Shown in pieces: positions 1-8,162 of a DNA stretch of 64,000 nucleotides. The notes below the pieces were generated by a model that was not told the origin of the DNA, searched no databases, and was given only the letters and a program-made list of their open reading frames with translations. The position numbers and the translations under genes were made by a program. This DNA comes from JBBROS01 sp965260935 (GTDB lineage: Bacteria; Pseudomonadota; Alphaproteobacteria; Acetobacterales; Acetobacteraceae). Location of the stretch: the NCBI GenBank assembly GCA_965260935.1, contig OZ253374.1, forward strand, positions 2,232,001 to 2,296,000, given 5' to 3'. The number at the start of each line of letters is the position of its first letter. The stretch's first letter is position 1.

Positions 1-1
1 C

Positions 2-259
2 GACGTCCCGCAAACGCAAATGGGGCCGGCCAACACCTGGTTCAGCGTCGCCTTCCAACTCAGCAACGGCTTCGGCGTGGCGATCGGCGCGTTGCTGCTG
101 CGCGTAGCCGGCGCGGCGTTCGGCCCGGCGGCCCCGCTCCCGCCGTTCCACGCCGCCTTCGCCGCCCTCGCGGTCATAACGGCCGGATTAGCGGCCGCGT
201 GCCTAACGCTGCCGGCCGATGCAGGCGCCGCTGTGTCCGGCCATTCGCCGCGACGGTAA
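2..259 (+). CDS. MFS transporter, C-terminal fragment (cut by window edge)
   Basis: This is the last 85 codons of a membrane transporter whose beginning lies outside the window. The reading frame is already open at base 2, and the residues before the first methionine (DVPQTQ) fit the same protein. The stretch QMGPANTWFSVAFQLSNGFG followed by a hydrophobic helix matches the late transmembrane region of 14-helix EmrB/QacA-type major facilitator exporters. A second hydrophobic segment follows, then a short charged tail. Substrate cannot be inferred. It ends ten bases before the stop of the opposing Lrp-like gene. Confidence 0.6.
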   Translation, partial: DVPQTQMGPANTWFSVAFQLSNGFGVAIGALLLRVAGAAFGPAAPLPPFHAAFAALAVITAGLAAACLTLPADAGAAVSGHSPRR

Positions 260-268
260 GGGCCGTTC

Positions 269-523
269 CTAAATCTTGCTCGCCGCGAAAGCGTTGAACG
301 TAATCAGCGTATACGTGTCGGCCACGCCGGGAATGGTTTGCAGGCGCTCGGTCACGAACAATCCCGTGTCCTGGTCAGGGTCGAGATAGAACTTCCCGAT
401 CAGGTCATATTGGCCCGATGTCGAGTAAATCTCCGACAACTGCTCAACCGTATCCACGGCCGTTTGCGCGACCTGGTAGGCCTGGCCCATCTGGCATTTG
501 ATTTGAACGAAAATCGCCCGCAT
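269..523 (-). CDS. Lrp/AsnC ligand-binding-domain protein (no HTH)
   Basis: An 84-residue protein consisting only of the RAM/AsnC ligand-binding domain: a beta-alpha-beta-beta-alpha-beta pattern with the family features FVQIKC at the start, GQYDLIGKFYL in the middle and TLITFNAF near the end. The DNA-binding helix-turn-helix of full Lrp regulators is absent. Such stand-alone domains bind amino acids and assemble into rings, and are thought to modulate partner proteins. I start it at ATG 523, the methionine that opens the first beta strand. It is divergent from the thiamine-diphosphate enzyme gene and may share its promoter region. Confidence 0.75.
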   Translation of the reverse strand: MRAIFVQIKCQMGQAYQVAQTAVDTVEQLSEIYSTSGQYDLIGKFYLDPDQDTGLFVTERLQTIPGVADTYTLITFNAFAASKI

Positions 524-606
524 GACGCGCCCGACCGTGCCCGGCGGAACGGTTCCCGTCAATTGCCGAACCGCGTAACGTCACGCTCATGCGAGAGGAG
601 CAGGCC

Positions 607-2277
607 ATGACCAACGAAGCGCTCACGATGCGGCCTGGCGGGCGCGTGCTCGCCGACGCCCTGCTGTCCCAAGGCATCGACCACGTGTTCGCCGTCCCGG
701 GCGAGAGCTATCTCGACGTGCTCGACGGCCTCTACGCGGTGCGCGAGCAAGTCCGCTTGGTGACCTGCCGCTTCGAGGCAGGCGCGGTCAACATGGCCGA
801 AGCCTACGCCAAGCTCACCGGACGCCCCGCAGCCGCGATGGTCACGCGCGGCCCGGGCGCCTGTCACGGAGCGATCGGCGTTCACGTGGCCATGCAAGAC
901 AGCACGCCGATGCTGCTGTTCATAGGGCAGGTGCCGTTCAGTGAGACGGACCGCGACAGCTTCCAGGAAGTCGATTACCGGCGCATGTTCGGCCCCCTGG
1001 CCAAATGGGTCACCCAGATCGACGACGCCCGCCGTATCCCCGAACTCGTCGCGAGGGCTGTCGGCGTTGCCACCACGGGGCGTCCCGGTCCCGTCGTCGT
1101 CGCCCTCTCGGAGGAAATGCAGAAACAAGAGGTTGCCGTGCGAGACATAGGCCGCGCAGCAGCGTCGTCGCCCCATCCCGACCCGTCCGCCATGGACCGC
1201 CTAACCGGCTTTCTGGCCAAGAGCCGGAGGCCGCTCGTTATCCTGGGCGGCAGCGGCTGGAACCCGCCCGGCCGAGCCGCGATCCGCGGCTTCGTCATTC
1301 GCCAGGGCCTGCCGGTTGCCGTCGGCTTCCGGCGTCAGGCGCTGTTCGATGGCCGGCTGGACAACTTCGTCGGTGACCTCGGCGTCGGCTCCGACCCGGC
1401 GCTGGTCGCGAAAGCGAAACAGGCCGATCTCGTCCTCGCCATCGGCTCGCGCCTGGGCGAAGCGACAACCCAGGGCTACACGCTGTTCGCCGCCGGCGGC
1501 ATACCGATCGTTCAGGTGCATCCCGACCCGTCCGAGATTGGACGCGTGTTCCGTCCCGCGCTGGGCATCACCGCCGATCTCAATGCCTTCGCACAAGCGG
1601 CCGCTGCCCTGCCGGCCACAGCCGGGCCTTGGCGCGAATGGGCAGCCGAACTCCGGTCCCTACGCCAGGAAGGCCGCGAGATACCGGAGTACAAAGGGCC
1701 GCTGAACCTGGCCCACGTCATGCGCGACCTGCAGGAGCTTGCCGCCCCGGATGCGGTCTTCACCTCGGACGCGGGCAATTTCGCGACCTGGCCAGCCCGC
1801 TTCATCGATTTCGCCGAACAGCAACGCTTCATCGGCCCGACCAACGGGGCCATGGGCTACGGCGTGCCGGCCGGGGTCGGGGCGGCGGTCGCCTACCCGG
1901 GCCGGCAGGTGATCGTCTTCGTAGGCGACGGAGGCATGTTGATGACGGGCCAGGAGATCGCCACCGCTTTCCAGGAAGGCGTGAGCCCCATCCTCCTCGT
2001 GTTCAATAACAGCATGTACGGAACGATCCGGATGTATCAGGAACGGGCCTACCCGGGCCGGGTCTCGGGCACGAAACTGACCAACCCGGATTTCGCCAAG
2101 TGGATCGAATCGTTCGGCGGCCACGGCGAGGTGGTCGAGACCACGGGCGCCTTCCGCCCGGCCTTCGAGCGGGCCGCGGCAAGCGGCAAGCCCGCCCTGA
2201 TCGAGTTGCGAACCGACCCCGAGCAGATCACGTCAAGGGCAACGATCGCCGATCTCCGGGCGGCGGGCTCGCGCTAA
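607..2277 (+). CDS. thiamine pyrophosphate-dependent enzyme, acetolactate synthase-like
   Basis: A 556-residue member of the thiamine-diphosphate enzyme superfamily. The N-terminal PYR domain has FAVPGES and FEAGAVNMAEAYAK, the latter containing the catalytic-type glutamate. A central Rossmann-like domain follows (about 190-330). The C-terminal PP domain has the cofactor motif GDGGMLMTGQEIATAF with NNSMYGTIR. These features match acetolactate synthase large-subunit homologues, but no regulatory subunit gene is adjacent, so a catabolic or unknown 2-oxoacid substrate is as likely as branched-chain biosynthesis. ATG 607 is chosen for the GAGAGGAG ribosome binding site just upstream. Its stop overlaps the stop of the opposing uricase gene. 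Confidence 0.85.
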   Translation: MTNEALTMRPGGRVLADALLSQGIDHVFAVPGESYLDVLDGLYAVREQVRLVTCRFEAGAVNMAEAYAKLTGRPAAAMVTRGPGACHGAIGVHVAMQDSTPMLLFIGQVPFSETDRDSFQEVDYRRMFGPLAKWVTQIDDARRIPELVARAVGVATTGRPGPVVVALSEEMQKQEVAVRDIGRAAASSPHPDPSAMDRLTGFLAKSRRPLVILGGSGWNPPGRAAIRGFVIRQGLPVAVGFRRQALFDGRLDNFVGDLGVGSDPALVAKAKQADLVLAIGSRLGEATTQGYTLFAAGGIPIVQVHPDPSEIGRVFRPALGITADLNAFAQAAAALPATAGPWREWAAELRSLRQEGREIPEYKGPLNLAHVMRDLQELAAPDAVFTSDAGNFATWPARFIDFAEQQRFIGPTNGAMGYGVPAGVGAAVAYPGRQVIVFVGDGGMLMTGQEIATAFQEGVSPILLVFNNSMYGTIRMYQERAYPGRVSGTKLTNPDFAKWIESFGGHGEVVETTGAFRPAFERAAASGKPALIELRTDPEQITSRATIADLRAAGSR

Positions 2278-3113
2278 CCGCGCCCGACGGTGCATTCGAT
2301 CTGCCCATGCGGCTCGTCGGTCGGCGTGAACACCGTGTTGTCGCCCGACATGCCGAACGGCGCGAGGTTGACCGGCAAGTAATGCTTGTTCGGGCAGGCC
2401 ATGGTGATGGTCGCGAGTTCCGGGATGGCCGCGAGCGCGGCCTCGCCCATGCGGTAGAGGCTGTCCTGGACCCCCTTGCTGTAGGTGGCGGCGAACACGG
2501 GCAGCATGGTCTCCAGCACGCGGGCGTTGGCCCGTTCGTAGTCTCCCGGCTCGGACAACCAGGTCCACCGCGCGTCCATGGCGGTCGCGGCGATGCGGTC
2601 GGTGGTGGGGGGAAGGGTGGTGTAGTCGTCCATGACGTAGTCCATCCAACCGGACTCGGTCGTCTTCATGAACGTGTACCCGTCGATGCCCGAGATGGTT
2701 GTCGTGTCCTCGCGCGTGCTGCTGACCTCGGCGAAAGGCGTGCCGTTCGCGTCCAGCACGAAGCTGTGCGGGTGAGGCTTGCCATCGATCTCCGCCCGGC
2801 TCCACCGGGTCTCGCGCATGGTGACGGTGGCGCGTTCGACCTGCGGGTAGCGTTGAAGGAACCGCGCCGCCAGAAGCCCGCCATACTGCTCCGCCGAGGC
2901 GGCAAGGTTCTCGCGGGCGACGATGTTGGTGATGTTCTTGATCGTATCGGTGGCGATCACCTGGCGGTTGTCGCCCTCGGTGAACGCCCGGCCGAAATCG
3001 CCTTCCAGGGTCGTGGCGACTGAGAGCTCGCGCACCTCATGCCGCTCGGCCCCGCGATGGACCCGCATGACGCGGACCCGGCCCTTGCCGTAGCTGTTTG
3101 CGATCAAAGGCAT
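2274..3113 (-). CDS. uricase (factor-independent urate hydroxylase)
   Basis: A 279-residue urate oxidase, which oxidises uric acid to 5-hydroxyisourate with O2 and no cofactor. The start is MPLIANSYGKGRVRVMRV, with the conserved lysine at position 10. IATDTIKN at 53-60 carries the conserved threonine (T57) of the catalytic dyad. The C-terminus has NKHYLPVNL and a DEPHGQIE segment typical of the family. ATG 3113 is preceded by AAGGAGA. The frame stays open further upstream, but that part belongs to a decayed outer-membrane protein gene. No other purine-degradation gene is adjacent, so the product enzymes must be encoded elsewhere. Confidence 0.88.
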   Translation of the reverse strand: MPLIANSYGKGRVRVMRVHRGAERHEVRELSVATTLEGDFGRAFTEGDNRQVIATDTIKNITNIVARENLAASAEQYGGLLAARFLQRYPQVERATVTMRETRWSRAEIDGKPHPHSFVLDANGTPFAEVSSTREDTTTISGIDGYTFMKTTESGWMDYVMDDYTTLPPTTDRIAATAMDARWTWLSEPGDYERANARVLETMLPVFAATYSKGVQDSLYRMGEAALAAIPELATITMACPNKHYLPVNLAPFGMSGDNTVFTPTDEPHGQIECTVGRG

Positions 3114-3124
3114 GGCAGTCTCCT

Positions 3125-3539
3125 TCAAGCGTGGTCGGCGATCACGGTCGGCCGTTCCCCGATCTGGTGACGCCCGACGATGCCGTTGTGGTTCGATTCC
3201 TGGGCGTCGTGCAAGCCGACGCCAAAGAAGCCAGGCACGTTGAATTGGATGCTGGAGCCGATGGCGACCAGCCATTTGTAGGGATCGAAAGCCGTATTCT
3301 TGGTGTTGTGATCGAACCCGGCCTCGGTTGCTGTCATATCGCCAGCAGTCGACATGGCTCAGGTTGACGATATTCTTGCCGTTGGAGCTCGCGCGGTCGC
3401 GCACGCCCGGTTCCTGGATCGGCCCGCAGCGGTAGCCGGCGCTGTTGTCCTGGAATTCGAACAGGTCGTCTCGCGCGGCAATCGGGCATAGGAGGGCGGC
3501 AAGCGCGAGAAAGCGTGACAGGAATGGGAAAGGCGGCAT
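3125..3539 (-). pseudogene. decayed outer-membrane channel-like gene
   Basis: Two pieces in different frames look like the two ends of one exported protein. The first begins with a signal peptide (MPPFPFLSRFLALAALLCPI then AARDD) followed by NSAGYRCGPIQEPG and KNIVNLSHVD. The second, from 3355, has NTKNTAFDPYKWLVAIGSSI and ends IADHA. The first resembles the N-terminal strands, and the second later strands, of Tsx-like outer-envelope proteins, which are normally over 200 residues. A stop and a frame change near 3355-3361 separate them, and the middle of the barrel is missing. I read this as an internal deletion plus frameshift. Family assignment is from memory of the motif pattern and is tentative. 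Confidence 0.42.
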
Positions 3540-3721
3540 CGACAGGCGACACACGCAGTCGGATAACAGTCATGTGATCGGCCTCGCGACATCCATGCCT
3601 GGCAAACCGCAATCGACCGGCTGTCTTGTCCGCCTCGACCGCCCAGCATTCCGACGTCGTGATCAGAACCGGGCAGCGCATCCGTCGTTAATGAAACAGG
3701 AAAGCCAAAAGGAGCTAAGCT

Positions 3722-4225
3722 ATGGGTCTGTTCTCAAAGCCGATCAAAAGTCTCGATGACCTGTTCGTCCACACCTTGCAGGACATCTATTACGCCGAGC
3801 AGCAGATTACCAAAAACCTGCCGACGATGATCGAGAAGGCGTCCAGCCCCGAGCTTAAGAATACCTTCCAGAAGCACCTCGTCGAGACGCAGGGCCAGAT
3901 CAAGCGGTTGGAGCAGGTCTTTGAAATGCATGGCCAGCCAGTCAAAGGCGTCACCTGCGCCGCGATGGATGGGATCATCTCTGAAACCAAGGAGATCATC
4001 TCGGATTGCTCCGATACCGAGGTCTGCGATGCGGCCATGATTTCCGCCGCACAAGCCATCGAGCACTATGAAATGACACGCTACGGCTCGCTGATCGCCT
4101 ACGCCAAGCAGCTCGGACGGGATGACTGCGCTTCCGTGCTTGCAGAAACGCTGGAAGAGGAAAAGGCAGCGGACCGGGCCTTGACGGAGCTGGCGGAAGG
4201 CCGGGTCAATAAGATGGCTGCATAA
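3722..4225 (+). CDS. YciE/DUF892-family ferritin-like protein
   Basis: A 167-residue all-helical protein of the YciE (DUF892) ferritin-like family. The opening SLDDLFVHTLQDIYYAEQQI is the family signature, and the spaced acidic/histidine residues (YYAEQ, HLVETQ, AIEHYE, EETLEEEK-like pattern) are the candidate di-iron ligands. Members are induced by osmotic and general stress in enterobacteria; the biochemical role is not settled. ATG 3722 has the ribosome binding site AAAGGAG. The gene stands alone and is followed by a strong intrinsic terminator, so it is probably a monocistronic stress gene. Confidence 0.85.
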   Translation: MGLFSKPIKSLDDLFVHTLQDIYYAEQQITKNLPTMIEKASSPELKNTFQKHLVETQGQIKRLEQVFEMHGQPVKGVTCAAMDGIISETKEIISDCSDTEVCDAAMISAAQAIEHYEMTRYGSLIAYAKQLGRDDCASVLAETLEEEKAADRALTELAEGRVNKMAA

Positions 4226-4243
4226 CCTGCCGTCCTGATGAAT

Positions 4244-4280
4244 AAGAAAGCCGGCCCGTTGTCCGCGGGCCGGCTTTCTT
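4244..4280 (+). terminator. intrinsic terminator after the YciE-like gene
   Basis: A perfect 15-bp inverted repeat (4244-4258 pairs with 4266-4280) with a 7-nt loop. The GC-rich core is flanked by A-rich and T-rich ends, so the hairpin can terminate transcription on either strand. It lies 18 bases after the stop codon at 4225. Confidence 0.85.
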
Positions 4281-4427
4281 GCGTCGGCACGGTTGCTGCC
4301 CGGCCGCGTGCAAGAGCGTTCCACGCGGATGGCGCCAAACGCCACGCGCCGGTCGCACACAATCGCCGCTTTAACTCAGCGTTCCGTAGAAGCTGACACT
4401 AGCCACTCCCGCCCGGCTCCACTAAAT

Positions 4428-4448
4428 CCTCCTGCATACGCGAGGAGG
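4428..4448 (+). promoter_or_regulatory. hairpin covering the ribE Shine-Dalgarno sequence
   Basis: CCTCCT at 4428-4433 is exactly complementary to AGGAGG at 4443-4448, which is the ribosome binding site of the GTG start at 4458. The 9-nt loop is compatible with a simple hairpin that would hide the site. I see no FMN riboswitch aptamer upstream, so if this is control it would work by RNA structure, temperature or a protein rather than by a recognised riboswitch. Functional role is inferred. Confidence 0.4.
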
Positions 4449-4457
4449 CTTGAGTTA

Positions 4458-5093
4458 GTGTTCACCGGCATCGTCACAGGGGTCGGAACGGTGCGCCGTC
4501 TGGTGCGGTTGGGAAACGGCAAGGACATGCGCATCGAGATCGCCTCGCCCTGGCCCGACACCGGCACGATCGCCGTGGGCGCAAGTATTGCCTGCGCCGG
4601 ATGCTGCCTGACGGCAGTCGAGCGCGGCGCAGACTGGTTCGCGGTGGACGCATCGGCGGAAACGTTGTCCAAGACCCGGCTCGGCGAGTGGTCCGAAGGA
4701 TCGTGCATGAACCTTGAGCGGTCGTTGCAAATCGGTGATGAACTCGGCGGCCACCTGGTCTCCGGCCACGTCGATGGCCTCGGCGTCGTACTGGATGTCC
4801 GTTCCGAAAACGCCTCCTGGCGTCTGCAAGTCGAGGCCCCCCGCGAACTGGCCCGCTTCATCGCCGCCAAGGGCAGCATAGCGCTCGACGGCGTCTCGCT
4901 CACCGTGAACGAGGTTGCCGGCAACCGGTTCGGGGTCAATATAATCCCTCACACCTGGCAAGCGACCACCCTTGGCCAAAGCAAGCCCGGCCAGGCCGTC
5001 CATATCGAGATCGACATGCTGGCCCGCTACGTGGCCCGCCTCGCAGAGACAAGAAACCTCGCAGAGACGAGAAACCTCGCGGAGATGCCATGA
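4458..5093 (+). CDS. ribE: riboflavin synthase, alpha subunit
   Basis: A 211-residue riboflavin synthase, which dismutates two 6,7-dimethyl-8-ribityllumazine molecules to riboflavin. The start MFTGIVTGVGTV is diagnostic. The protein is made of two lumazine-binding repeats (about 1-95 and 96-195), each with a GxxS/GHVDG-type segment; the second contains GHLVSGHVDG and DGVSLTVNEV. GTG 4458 is chosen because the homology starts there and GAGGAGG precedes it. The last 18 residues are an unusual repeat (LAETRN twice) outside the fold. Its TGA overlaps the ATG of ribBA, so the two are translationally coupled. Confidence 0.93.
   Translation: MFTGIVTGVGTVRRLVRLGNGKDMRIEIASPWPDTGTIAVGASIACAGCCLTAVERGADWFAVDASAETLSKTRLGEWSEGSCMNLERSLQIGDELGGHLVSGHVDGLGVVLDVRSENASWRLQVEAPRELARFIAAKGSIALDGVSLTVNEVAGNRFGVNIIPHTWQATTLGQSKPGQAVHIEIDMLARYVARLAETRNLAETRNLAEMP
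5040..5084 (+). repeat. 18-bp tandem repeat in the 3' end of ribE
   Basis: Two adjacent 18-bp units (5040-5057 and 5058-5075) differ at one base, followed by a half unit with one change (5076-5084). They stay in frame and encode LAETRN LAETRN LAE at the riboflavin synthase C-terminus. The pattern looks like recent slippage duplication. Confidence 0.85.
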
Positions 5094-6208
5094 AGGCCGC
5101 CACCCTGTCAGATTACCTGTCCAGCGCCGCCGAACTGATCGAGGAGGCGAGGGCAGGGCGCATGTTCGTTCTGGTCGATGACGAGGACCGGGAGAACGAG
5201 GGCGACCTGGTCATCCCGGCGCAGTTCGCCACCCCTGATGCCGTCAACTTCATGGCCCGCCACGCCCGCGGGCTGATTTGCCTCGCCATGACCCCTCAGC
5301 GCGTCGAGCAGCTCGGCCTGCCGCTGATGAGCCAGTCGAACGGCACGCGCCACTCCACCGCCTTCACAGTCTCGATCGAGGCGCGCGAGGGCGTGACCAC
5401 CGGCATCTCCGCCGCCGACCGCGCGCGCACCATCGCGGTCGCCATCAACGCCGACAGTGGCCGCGACGCGATCACCACCCCCGGCCACGTGTTCCCCTTG
5501 GTCGCCCGCGACGGCGGAACCCTCGTCAGGGCCGGCCACACCGAGGCCGCCGTCGACCTCGCCCGCCTGGCAGGCCTGACCCCGGCCGGCGTCATCTGCG
5601 AGATCATGAACAACGACGGCACCATGGCCCGGCTCCCGGAGCTCGCCGCCTTCGCCCAGCACCATAACCTGAAGCTCGGCACCATCGCCGACCTTATCGC
5701 CCATCGCCGCCGCACCGAACGCCTCGTCAAGCGTGTGCAGGACGGCCGCCTGCACCACGCGGCCGGCGGCAACTGGACGTTGCACGTCTATGCCACAACC
5801 CTGGACCACGCCGAGCATCTCGTGCTGGCCAAAGGCGACCTCGCCGCGGAAGGCCCGGTCATGGTCCGGATGCACGCGGTCGACATCGTCAACGACGCCC
5901 TCGGCACGCATGAATGGTCCACCTTGCACGGCGCGATGCGTATGATCGCCGCCGAAGGCCGCGGCGTCGTCGTCCTGATCCGGGACACCCGCCCCGACGC
6001 CCTCAGCGCCCGCGTGCGGCTGCTGGAAGGCAGTCCCCGCCCGCTGCACTTCCTGCGCGACTATGGCATCGGCGCGCAGATCCTCGTCGATCTGGGCATC
6101 CGCCATATGATCTTGCTCTCCAACACGCATCGCACAGTGGTCGGGCTTGAAGGCTACGGCCTCGACATCGTCGACCAGCGCCCGATCGAAGGAGTGCCGC
6201 TTGAGTAG
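5090..6208 (+). CDS. ribBA: RibBA: DHBP synthase with degenerate GTP cyclohydrolase II domain
   Basis: A 372-residue fusion. Residues 1-205 are 3,4-dihydroxy-2-butanone-4-phosphate synthase with the acidic metal loop DDEDRENEGD (30-39) and TPGHVFPLVA; this half looks active. Residues 206-372 have the GTP cyclohydrolase II fold but lack the zinc-binding cysteines: the expected position reads VRMHAVDIVNDALG with no cysteine. Similar RibB proteins with a pseudo-RibA tail are known in proteobacteria, where a separate RibA supplies cyclohydrolase activity. It lies between ribE and ribH in the riboflavin operon. Annotation as bifunctional would be misleading. Confidence 0.9.
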   Translation: MKAATLSDYLSSAAELIEEARAGRMFVLVDDEDRENEGDLVIPAQFATPDAVNFMARHARGLICLAMTPQRVEQLGLPLMSQSNGTRHSTAFTVSIEAREGVTTGISAADRARTIAVAINADSGRDAITTPGHVFPLVARDGGTLVRAGHTEAAVDLARLAGLTPAGVICEIMNNDGTMARLPELAAFAQHHNLKLGTIADLIAHRRRTERLVKRVQDGRLHHAAGGNWTLHVYATTLDHAEHLVLAKGDLAAEGPVMVRMHAVDIVNDALGTHEWSTLHGAMRMIAAEGRGVVVLIRDTRPDALSARVRLLEGSPRPLHFLRDYGIGAQILVDLGIRHMILLSNTHRTVVGLEGYGLDIVDQRPIEGVPLE

Positions 6209-6220
6209 GCTACGCACCGC

Positions 6221-6703
6221 ATGAGCACCATCGACGCGGCCCTGCCATCGGCGCCCATCGTCACAGGCCCCGCACCTCATCTGCTCCTGGTCCGCGCCCC
6301 CTACTACCGTGGCGTGGTCGATGGCATGACCCGCGGCGCCGAGCGCATCCTGCGCGATACCGGCGCGACCTACGATATCCTGGACGTCGCCGGGGCTTTC
6401 GAATTGGCACAGGCGATCCGCATCGCCCTGCGAGGCTCGAAACGCTTCGACGGCTTCGTCGCCCTCGGCTGCGTCGTCCGCGGCGAGACCGACCACTACG
6501 AGTTCATCTGCCGGACCAGCCTGGACGGCTTGATGCAGGTCGCCTTGCAGTACGGCATCGCCATGGGAACGGGCTTGCTGACCGTGGACGTGATCGCCCA
6601 GGCCGAGGCCCGCGCGGCCGACGACGGCCACAACAAAGGAGCGGAAGCCGCCGCCGCGGCCCTGCTGCAAGTCATGGCCCAGCGCCAGTTCGAGGCCGCC
6701 TGA
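6221..6703 (+). CDS. ribH: 6,7-dimethyl-8-ribityllumazine synthase
   Basis: A 160-residue lumazine synthase, condensing the RibB product with the pyrimidine intermediate to give the substrate of riboflavin synthase. Visible motifs are VAGAFELA, the phosphate-binding and catalytic GETDHYEFIC segment with its histidine, and HNKGAEAAAAAL near the end. The length fits icosahedral or pentameric family members. It starts 13 bases after ribBA and its TGA overlaps the nusB ATG, the usual ribH-nusB order of alphaproteobacteria. Confidence 0.92.
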   Translation: MSTIDAALPSAPIVTGPAPHLLLVRAPYYRGVVDGMTRGAERILRDTGATYDILDVAGAFELAQAIRIALRGSKRFDGFVALGCVVRGETDHYEFICRTSLDGLMQVALQYGIAMGTGLLTVDVIAQAEARAADDGHNKGAEAAAAALLQVMAQRQFEAA

Positions 6704-7215
6704 TGGCGAAAGACCGCGCAGGCGACCGTAAACGTCCCCGCACCGCGTCCCGCGTCGCCGCCGTCCAGGCCCTGTTCCAGAGCGAGCAGGGCGGCGAATC
6801 CGCCGAAACCGTGATCGAGCAATTCGTCCGCCACAGGCTCGGCGAGATGCCCGGCCCCGAGCACAGAGGCGGCGGCGGCTTCGAGGAAGGACGCGTCCCC
6901 GACGCCCATGTCCCGCTGTTCGGCCGCATCGTCCGCACCGCCGTCCAGCAGCAGGACCGGCTGGACTCCCTCATCGCCGCCGCCCTGCCGACCGAATGGC
7001 CGATGGCCCGGCTCGACCCGGTGCTGCGCGCCCTTATGCGCGCCGGCGGCGCCGAGCTGTCGATGGACGACGGCCCCCCCTCCCGCGTCGTCATCAACGA
7101 ATACCTCGACATCGCGCACGGCTTCTTCCAGGGCGAGGAGCCGCGAATGGTCAACGGCATGCTCGACCGCCTGGCCCGGGATTTGCGCCCGCACGAGTTC
7201 CAACCCGCCGCGTGA
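6703..7215 (+). CDS. nusB: transcription antitermination factor NusB
   Basis: A 170-residue NusB, the RNA-binding partner of NusE (S10) in rRNA antitermination. The opening SRVAAVQALFQSEQGGESAE is the family signature, and the C-terminal part has PPSRVVINEYLDIAHGFF followed by VNGMLDRLARDLR. A glycine-rich insertion at about 50-60 makes it longer than the E. coli protein, as is common in this class. It overlaps ribH at the start and thiL at the end (GTGA), so all three genes are probably cotranscribed. Confidence 0.92.
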   Translation: MAKDRAGDRKRPRTASRVAAVQALFQSEQGGESAETVIEQFVRHRLGEMPGPEHRGGGGFEEGRVPDAHVPLFGRIVRTAVQQQDRLDSLIAAALPTEWPMARLDPVLRALMRAGGAELSMDDGPPSRVVINEYLDIAHGFFQGEEPRMVNGMLDRLARDLRPHEFQPAA

Positions 7216-8162
7216 GCGAACCCCCCGCCGAGTTCGGCCTGATCGCGCGCCACTTCGCGCCCTTGGCCGGCCCGGGCGGCCTGGGGTTGCTCGACGACGC
7301 GGCCCTGCTGCAACCCCCGCCCGGACGAACCCTCGTCCTGACCGTGGACGCCATGGTCGCGGGCGTGCATTTCCTCCCCGATGACCCGCCCGATCTGGTC
7401 GGGGCGAAGCTGCTCCGCGTCAACCTGAGCGACCTCGCCGCCAAGGGCGCGGCGCCGCTGGCCTACCTGATGACGGTTTCCGCGCCGCCGTCCGTCACCA
7501 CCGATTGGCTCGCCGGGTTCGCCGCCGGCTTGGCCCACGACCAGGCCGAGTTCGGCCTCTCGCTGCTGGGCGGCGACACGACCCGGACGCCCGGCCCGCT
7601 GACGTTGAGCCTGACCTGCATCGGCCACGTCGGCCCGGACGGGATGGTCCGGCGCGCGGGCGCCCAGGCAGGCGACGAGATCTGGCTGACGGGGACGATC
7701 GGCGACGGCGCCCTGGGCTTGGCAGCCTTGCAGGGCAGGCTGCCCGACCCGGACGGGTTCCTGGCCGACCGGTATCGCCGCCCGCGGCCCCGGCTGGGAC
7801 TGGTGAGGCCTGGGCTGGCCGCGGCGGCGATGGATGTCTCCGACGGCCTAGTGCAGGACCTCGGCCACTTGGCGCGGGCCGCCGGGTTAGGGGCCGAGGT
7901 GGAATTGGGGGCGGTGCCGCTTTCGGACACGGCAAGAGCGGCGGGGGCGGCGTGGATCGAGACGTGCCTGACGGGGGGGGATGACTACGAGGTGCTGATG
8001 GCGGTGCGGCCGGGGCGGGGAAAGGAGTTGCAGGCAGCGGCGGAGCAGGTAGGGGTTGAAGTTTCGCGGATCGGGTGGTTTCGGGCAGGGGAGGGGGTAC
8101 GGGTGCTGGATGCGGAAAGGCGGGTGATGAAAGTGGAGCGGGGTGGGTGGAGTCATTTCTAA
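7212..8162 (+). CDS. thiL: thiamine-monophosphate kinase
   Basis: A 316-residue ThiL, the last step of thiamine diphosphate synthesis. The N-terminal LLDDAALL and LTVDAMVAGVHFL motifs, NLSDLAAKGAAPLAYL and GGDTTRTPGPL form the ATP/Mg site of the PurM-like fold; MDVSDGLVQDLGHLA is the second conserved block. GTG 7212 overlaps the nusB stop, and homology begins with EFGLIARHF just after it. Base composition in the last 250 bases shifts to runs of G, with third positions less strict than upstream, but the frame stays intact. Confidence 0.9.
   Translation: MSEPPAEFGLIARHFAPLAGPGGLGLLDDAALLQPPPGRTLVLTVDAMVAGVHFLPDDPPDLVGAKLLRVNLSDLAAKGAAPLAYLMTVSAPPSVTTDWLAGFAAGLAHDQAEFGLSLLGGDTTRTPGPLTLSLTCIGHVGPDGMVRRAGAQAGDEIWLTGTIGDGALGLAALQGRLPDPDGFLADRYRRPRPRLGLVRPGLAAAAMDVSDGLVQDLGHLARAAGLGAEVELGAVPLSDTARAAGAAWIETCLTGGDDYEVLMAVRPGRGKELQAAAEQVGVEVSRIGWFRAGEGVRVLDAERRVMKVERGGWSHF

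Noticed and set aside
2100..3023. Plus-strand 307-codon frame opposite uricase
   Set aside because: Shadow of the uricase gene; Arg/Gly-rich with no domain.
4281..4427. Possible FMN riboswitch upstream of ribE
   Set aside because: I looked for the conserved RFN blocks and found none; only the short hairpin over the ribosome binding site remains.
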